Assembly: GCA_947502495.1 (NCBI GenBank)
Contig: CANNAC010000002.1
Location: 186,001 to 250,000 of the forward strand
Origin: an uncultured Flavobacteriaceae bacterium
Lineage (GTDB): Bacteria; Bacteroidota; Bacteroidia; Flavobacteriales; Flavobacteriaceae
Length of the DNA stretch: 64,000 bases
Reading direction: 5' to 3'
The position numbers were made by a program, and so were the translations under genes. Position 1 is the first letter of the stretch; each line of letters opens with the position of its first letter. Under the pieces are notes generated by a model. The model saw only the letters and a list, made by a program, of their open reading frames with translations, made no database searches and was not told where the DNA came from. This document shows positions 60,105-64,000 of this stretch, piece after piece.

Positions 60105-60701
60105 TTATTCGTCTAATAAAGCAACCAAATCATCCACTGCATTTTGTCCTTTATCTTTATTGTACCAACGCTGTAAATCCTCTTTAAACTCTGGAGTAAG
60201 CATGCCATGTTTCTCTTTATAGTCCTTTACTAATTGTGTTGCTCCACTAGGTCTTGGCCCAAATGTATTTATCACTTCACCAGAAGTTTCATCTACCATA
60301 ATTAATTTAGGAATAGACTTTCCGCCATTCGTTAAAAAACTATTCATTAACGCTTCATTCTCATCACGCAATACTACTTTCACATTAATATTAGGATTTA
60401 GTTCTGCTACTTTTTGCATTACAGGAACTACATGCGCAGCATCACCACACCAGCTTTCTGTAAGTACTAACCAGGTAATTTTTTTATCTATTTTTTCAAT
60501 GCGTTCTTTAACCGATGCATTCACTTTCAAGGTTTTATCCCAACGCTTCATTCGTTTTGCATTCAGCATGGTATACTCTACAAGGTTTTCAGATTTATCT
60601 TTTCCTGTAGTATCCTTATTTTCTACTAAATTATTAACTAATGTGGTGTATTCGGTATAGCTAATACTTTTTGCTAAACTGTCTTTAATTATATTGTTCA
60701 T
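60105..60701 (-). CDS. Thioredoxin-like protein with CxxA active site
   Basis: A 198-residue cytoplasmic protein. The C-terminal two thirds have a thioredoxin-like fold (WLVLTESWCGDAAHVVPVMQ) in which the usual second Cys is Ala (CGDA), so it cannot form the standard disulfide. KSIPKLIMVDETSGEVINTFG carries the cis-Pro segment. Helical N-terminal residues 1-70 are family-specific. Single-Cys members of this sort occur in many Bacteroidetes and may act as a thiol reductase with a mono-thiol mechanism or in a non-redox role. Confidence 0.82.
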   Translation of the reverse strand: MNNIIKDSLAKSISYTEYTTLVNNLVENKDTTGKDKSENLVEYTMLNAKRMKRWDKTLKVNASVKERIEKIDKKITWLVLTESWCGDAAHVVPVMQKVAELNPNINVKVVLRDENEALMNSFLTNGGKSIPKLIMVDETSGEVINTFGPRPSGATQLVKDYKEKHGMLTPEFKEDLQRWYNKDKGQNAVDDLVALLDE

Positions 60702-60884
60702 CTTCTTTATTTCTTCAGGTAAAAATAGTTACTTAACTATTTATAAATTATGACTTTTATCATAATCTATGTCTATCTTTATAACAAAAACTTACAAGTC
60801 CATAATAGGCATTTAGCAAATGATTTTTTTACTTTTGGCTTTGTAAGGTTACTTGATTAAGTCGAATTATAAAAATATAATGTA

Positions 60885-61448
60885 ATGACAAAACATAGAT
60901 GCGGTTGGTGTGTTGGAGATGATTTATACGAAGCATATCACGATCACGAATGGGGAGTTCCTGTGTATGACGACGAAACTATTTTTGAATTTTTAATTTT
61001 AGAAACTTTTCAAGCTGGTTTAAGTTGGATTACTATTTTACGAAAACGCGCAAATTTCCATGATGCTTTTGATCAGTTCGATTATAAAAAAATAGCAAAG
61101 TACAAGCAAGAAAAAATAGATTCTCTTTTAGATAATGCAGGAATTATTAGAAATAAACTGAAAATAAATTCAGCAATTAGCAATGCGCAAGAATTCATGA
61201 AAATTCAAGAAGAATTTGGGAGTTTTTCTAAATATATTTGGGCTTTTATAGATGGTAAAACGATAAAAAACGAACATAAAAATTATAAAGATGCTCCTGC
61301 GAATACTGCTATTAGTGATAGTATAAGTAAAGATTTAAAAAAGCGAGGTTTTAAGTTTGTAGGTTCTACCGTTATGTATGCATATATGCAAGCAACCGGT
61401 ATGATAAATGACCATGAAGTTGGTTGTTTTAGATATAATGAAGTATAG
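60885..61448 (+). CDS. tag: DNA-3-methyladenine glycosylase I
   Basis: A 187-residue base excision repair enzyme that removes 3-methyladenine. It opens HRCGWCVGDDLYEAYHDHEWG and continues FEFLILETFQAGLSWITILR, both family signatures, with the zinc-site residues in the N terminus and the His near the end (MINDHEVGCFRYNE). The length is normal. It is single, with a TACTTTTG box at 60830-60837 as a probable promoter. Together with the Atl protein at 21 kb it shows alkylation-damage handling. Confidence 0.95.
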   Translation: MTKHRCGWCVGDDLYEAYHDHEWGVPVYDDETIFEFLILETFQAGLSWITILRKRANFHDAFDQFDYKKIAKYKQEKIDSLLDNAGIIRNKLKINSAISNAQEFMKIQEEFGSFSKYIWAFIDGKTIKNEHKNYKDAPANTAISDSISKDLKKRGFKFVGSTVMYAYMQATGMINDHEVGCFRYNEV

Positions 61449-61479
61449 CTCATGAGTTAGAAAATTTCAATATTATAGT

Positions 61480-61518
61480 CCGTTTAAGTGAAATTCTTTA
61501 AAAAGAATTTCAAACCGG
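61480..61518. other. Hairpin after tag without T-run
   Basis: GAAATTCTTT pairs with AAAGAATTTC, extended by CCGTTT and AAACCGG. It lies 30 bp past the tag stop. No strong T-run follows, so it is a weak terminator or an RNA-stabilising hairpin. Confidence 0.4.
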
Positions 61519-61572
61519 GAATATTAACTAATTTACTAAAAAGCTTCTCAATACAATTTCTCATACTTCAAA

Positions 61573-61590
61573 ATCACTCGAAGTGACAAA
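61573..61590. repeat. TCACTCGAAGTGACAAAA short inverted repeat
   Basis: TCACT and AGTGA are complementary around CGA. It lies just before the aat stop side, in the gap with tag. Similar short elements are scattered in flavobacterial genomes; only one copy is here. Confidence 0.4.
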
Positions 61591-61596
61591 ATAGGA

Positions 61597-62220
61597 TCAA
61601 AGATATTTCAAAAAAGCTTCTCTAGAAATATCTTCTGCACCCAAACTTTCTAAGTGATTGGTGTATACTTGGCAATCTATAAGTTTGTAATTGGTGTTTT
61701 GTATAAAACTTATAAATGCCACTTTACTGGCATTACTTACTTTGGCAAACATGCTTTCACCACAAAAAACGCCATTGTCTAAATCTAAACCATAAAGACC
61801 ACCAACGAGTTCTTCTTCTTGCCAAACCTCCACAGATTTCGCATAGCCTAATTGATGTAGTTTAATATAAGCTTGCACCATAGCATCGGTAATCCATGTG
61901 CCCGATTGTCCTTCGCGTTTTGCCAGAGAACAGGCTTTAATAACACCCATAAAATCCTGATTTACAGTTACTGTAAAATCTGATTTTTTTAGGACTTGTT
62001 TCATGCTTTTAGAAACTTTCAATTTTTCTGGAAACAAAACAAATCTAGGATCTGGAGACCACCATAAAACAGGATCACCGCTATTAAACCAAGGAAAAAT
62101 GCCACTTTGATATGCTAGCAAAAGTCGTGCTACACTTAAATCGCCACCAATGGCAAGCAAGCCTTCTTCGTCTGCTTCCTCAACCTTTGGAAATTCTATT
62201 TTACTCGTTAAATATTGCAT
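61597..62220 (-). CDS. aat: Leucyl/phenylalanyl-tRNA--protein transferase
   Basis: A 207-residue transferase that adds Leu or Phe to proteins with N-terminal Lys or Arg, marking them for ClpS/ClpAP breakdown. The family motifs are LLLAYQSGIFPWFNSGDPVLWWSPDPR (about 31-57 in outline), GTWITDAMVQAYIKLHQLG and GLYGLDLDNGVFCGESMF, with LIDCQVYTNHLESLGAE near the end. The length is normal for Bacteroidetes. It is monocistronic. Confidence 0.96.
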   Translation of the reverse strand: MQYLTSKIEFPKVEEADEEGLLAIGGDLSVARLLLAYQSGIFPWFNSGDPVLWWSPDPRFVLFPEKLKVSKSMKQVLKKSDFTVTVNQDFMGVIKACSLAKREGQSGTWITDAMVQAYIKLHQLGYAKSVEVWQEEELVGGLYGLDLDNGVFCGESMFAKVSNASKVAFISFIQNTNYKLIDCQVYTNHLESLGAEDISREAFLKYL

Positions 62221-62331
62221 ATAGACTATACTTCTTTTTCATTGAAAAAATAGCAAATACTATACAGAACAAAAACTATTAGACTATTTAATATTGATTT
62301 TCGTAAGTAAAAGTAAATGACTTTTATAAAT

Positions 62332-62366
62332 TTTGTTATAAATCAGTTAAATATTTTGTAGATTTG
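62332..62366 (+). promoter_or_regulatory. Candidate promoter in the aat / DUF3127 gap
   Basis: TTTG at 62332-62335 and TAGATTTG at 62359-62366 are 23 bp apart, within the known range for this phylum though at its long end. It points to the right, where no annotated plus-strand gene lies, but a terminator of the right polarity follows at 62521. Confidence 0.5.
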
Positions 62367-62435
62367 TTTAATGAAAAAACGCCAATGCTACGAACATTGA
62401 CGTTTTCCGACAGTAATACTTATATCGGCATCCTA

Positions 62436-62540
62436 ATGAAAGATCGCACAATATATGTATGTATATTAATTTGTACGTTTCCTGTCTATTTACTTCTAAA
62501 TGAAGAAGCTACTTATATATTAAGCACTCAATTATATTGA
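62436..62540 (+). CDS. Possible 34-residue membrane peptide
   Basis: The frame MKDRTIYVCILICTFPVYLL continues to LNEEATYILSTQLY. The first 20 residues could form a membrane helix with a basic start, like many small inner-membrane peptides. Its stop overlaps the terminator stem, an arrangement seen in real short genes and in chance frames alike. There is no clear ribosome-binding site, but Bacteroidetes lack strong ones. Not recognised as a family. Confidence 0.3.
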   Translation: MKDRTIYVCILICTFPVYLLLNEEATYILSTQLY

Positions 62541-62549
62541 GTGCTTTTT
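62521..62549 (+). terminator. Terminator with plus-strand T-run in the aat / DUF3127 gap
   Basis: AGCACTCAA pairs with TTGAGTGCT around TTATA, followed by TTTTATTTA on the plus strand. The minus strand side has few T, so it was not primarily made for DUF3127. It implies a plus-strand transcript in this gap. Confidence 0.8.
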
Positions 62550-62561
62550 ATTTACTAATGC

Positions 62562-62939
62562 TTAAAATGGAAGATCATCGTGATCTTCTTCATTTACATT
62601 TGCTGCAGGCTCAAAAGCATCTGCTGGTGGTACTGGAGGCATTTCGCCAGAAGCACTTTCTCCTTGCGCAGCTTCAATTCTCCAACCTTGAATAGAGTTG
62701 AAATATTTAGTTTCTCCTTGTGGATTAACCCATTCTCTTCCTCTTAAATTGATGTTTACTTTTACAGCTTGTCCTGCTTGGTAGTTGTTTAAAAGATCTG
62801 TTTTATCTTGCACAAACTCTACTAGTATATGTTGTGGATATTGCTCGTCTGTTGTTACTACTAATTCTCTCTTTCTAAACCCATTACTTCCAAAAGTTTG
62901 AGTTTCTCCAATCATTTTTACTTTTCCTTGTACTTCCAT
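62562..62939 (-). CDS. DUF3127 protein with SSB-like C-terminal tail
   Basis: A 125-residue protein with a DUF3127 domain (about 1-95; VQGKVKMIGETQTFGSNGFRK, VNINLRGREWVNPQGETKYFNS), an OB-like fold known mainly in Bacteroidetes. It ends in a flexible acidic tail closing EDHDDLPF, which resembles the tip of single-stranded DNA-binding protein (DDDIPF in E. coli SSB), the docking site for many repair enzymes. A DNA-linked role is therefore plausible but unproved. The gene is 45 bp downstream of the flavin reductase gene. Confidence 0.85.
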   Translation of the reverse strand: MEVQGKVKMIGETQTFGSNGFRKRELVVTTDEQYPQHILVEFVQDKTDLLNNYQAGQAVKVNINLRGREWVNPQGETKYFNSIQGWRIEAAQGESASGEMPPVPPADAFEPAANVNEEDHDDLPF

Positions 62940-62984
62940 CTTCTATATAATTTTTAAATATTCGTCTAATTTGATATCGCAAAG

Positions 62985-63839
62985 TTACGATAATAACATT
63001 TTCCAAGCACTCTCTACATCATTAAAACTTAAAAAATCTTTTGCTTTTTTATGTTTTATTTCCGTGGATAAAGAACTTAAATTATGTTCGTTTTTAAAAG
63101 CCTGAATGCTTTTTTCTTCCGGTAAGTTTTCAACATTCCCCAACATACCTAAATCATTTCCTGTTAAAATAGTACTATTTCTAATTTCTTCTGGTACATT
63201 ATCTACACCAATTCCTAAGGTGGAAAGTGGTTTCGGTATTTCAAAAAAACCAGTTTTTGCACGACTATAATAACTTCCTCCTGCTCTTGCTACTAAATCT
63301 AATAATTCTTGATTAATAGATTGGTCTTCGTTTAAAACACCTTCAGAGATATGAAGTTTTACCACTTCACAAATTACTAAATTTCCAGCGCCTCCTTCGG
63401 TTCCTAATTTTACAATTTCGTTTACTTTACATTCCAATTGTATTGGAGATTCTGCAACACGAAAAGGTTTTACTATGTCGGATTTCAACATGGTTAATCC
63501 CGCTTTTTCAAACTCATTTACACCTTCCGGGTATTCGGTACTACTCAAAGACATTTGATGCACCAAATCGTAATTCACCACATTAATGACTACTTCTTTT
63601 GTAGTTTCTACATTTTCAAGTGTATGCTTTGTGGTATTATCTCGTACTCTTCGAGCGGGCGAAAATATTAATATTGGCGGGTTTGCACTAAACACATTAA
63701 AAAAACTAAAAGGCGACAAATTAGGATTGCCATCAACATCTATAGTACTTGCGAAAGCAATAGGTCTTGGCGCAACGGCACTTAATAAGTACCCATGCAA
63801 TTTTCCTGTAGTAAGTTCTTTTGGTTCGAATGATAACAT
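62985..63839 (-). CDS. Flavin reductase-like FMN-binding protein
   Basis: A 284-residue protein with an FMN-binding split-barrel. The start is ATG 63839 (MLSFEPKELTTGKLHGYL), 15 codons inside the longest frame and in line with relatives. RPIAFASTIDVDGNPNLSPFSFFNVFSANPP (shown in outline about 23-53), RDNTTKHTLENVETTKEVVI and EVVKLHISEGVL are family signatures. It may reduce flavin with NAD(P)H for a partner or act directly on a substrate. The last 80 residues are a family-specific helical tail. DUF3127 follows by 45 bp. Confidence 0.85.
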   Translation of the reverse strand: MLSFEPKELTTGKLHGYLLSAVAPRPIAFASTIDVDGNPNLSPFSFFNVFSANPPILIFSPARRVRDNTTKHTLENVETTKEVVINVVNYDLVHQMSLSSTEYPEGVNEFEKAGLTMLKSDIVKPFRVAESPIQLECKVNEIVKLGTEGGAGNLVICEVVKLHISEGVLNEDQSINQELLDLVARAGGSYYSRAKTGFFEIPKPLSTLGIGVDNVPEEIRNSTILTGNDLGMLGNVENLPEEKSIQAFKNEHNLSSLSTEIKHKKAKDFLSFNDVESAWKMLLS

Positions 63840-64000
63840 GTTCACAATAATTTCTACAAAACTAAGGCTTTTGATGCGCAACAAAAAACCTATTTACTAA
63901 CAACTACACAATAATATTAACAGAATAGCATTATATTTAAAATTTAAATCCGGAAACAAGTTCTGGATGCCGCTAAAAATATTTTTCAAACTAAATTATG

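Larger units (their letters stand above)
62372..62549 (+). ncRNA. Candidate small RNA transcript
   Basis: The interval runs from the predicted start of transcription to a terminator with a plus-strand T-run. A strong hairpin occurs at once (AAAACG-C-CAATG with CATTG-A-CGTTTT, loop 7, 62376-62406). Length would be about 178 nt. A short reading frame of 34 codons lies inside, so it may encode a peptide instead of, or as well as, acting as RNA. This is a prediction from promoter, hairpin and terminator only. Confidence 0.45.

Overview
The window is about 64 kb of AT-rich chromosome from a member of the Bacteroidetes, almost certainly family Flavobacteriaceae. The evidence is type IX secretion (T9SS) C-terminal sorting domains on five secreted proteins, a DnaE carrying its own proofreading domain, lineage proteins such as DUF4271, DUF4296, DUF3098 and DUF3127, TAnnTTTG promoter boxes, and weak Shine-Dalgarno sites. 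Species cannot be named. No prophage, integrase, insertion sequence or CRISPR array was seen; this is mostly core chromosome with a few accessory patches. Layout. 0.2-3.2 kb: a TPR sensor kinase and LuxR-type regulator with a small secreted peptide gene beside them. 3.2-5.1 kb: a repeat-rich gap, tRNA-Asp and a DUF58 protein. 5.3-11.9 kb: thioredoxin, DnaE, a four-helix protein and a lipoprotein. 12-16.4 kb: rpsP, rimM, a tRNA methyltransferase, glutaryl-CoA dehydrogenase, a 50-bp tandem repeat and a phosphoesterase. 16.5-19.7 kb: ferredoxin, ferredoxin reductase, NifU-like protein and Mrp ATPase, an iron-sulfur and redox neighbourhood. 20-25.6 kb: a T9SS protein, an alkyltransferase-like protein, LysE exporter, TrmB, a glycosyltransferase and a PhoR/PhoB-like pair. 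25.9-28.7 kb: two paralogous T9SS proteins. 28.7-42.2 kb: housekeeping metabolism (LuxE-like protein, TyrS, dihydroorotase, glycosyltransferase, HemD, PckA, saccharopine dehydrogenase, Lrp regulator). 42.3-49.5 kb: the most accessory-looking locus, with a 1282-residue repeat-built T9SS protein, a phage-tail-collar protein without a phage, and a divergent operon of an unknown protein, a multi-pass membrane protein, a histidine kinase and a LuxR-type regulator. 49.5-63.9 kb: BI-1 protein, Zn peptidase, LeuS, UbiA-type prenyltransferase, FtsX, UppP, TruB, TonB-like protein, Tag, Aat, DUF3127 protein and a flavin reductase. How the parts fit. Three separate signalling pairs (two NarL/LuxR type, one OmpR type) sit near genes for surface or secreted products. 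Glutaryl-CoA dehydrogenase and saccharopine dehydrogenase are both compatible with lysine breakdown, but they lie 25 kb apart. The strongest non-coding signal is a family of five 83-122 nt elements, each with a conserved hairpin followed by a T-run and complementary ends, scattered between genes and carrying smaller repeats nested inside them. A second family of short TTCGACTGCGCTC-type repeats has entered the leuS coding frame twice without breaking it. A promoter, hairpin and terminator near 62.4 kb mark a likely unannotated small RNA or 34-residue peptide gene.
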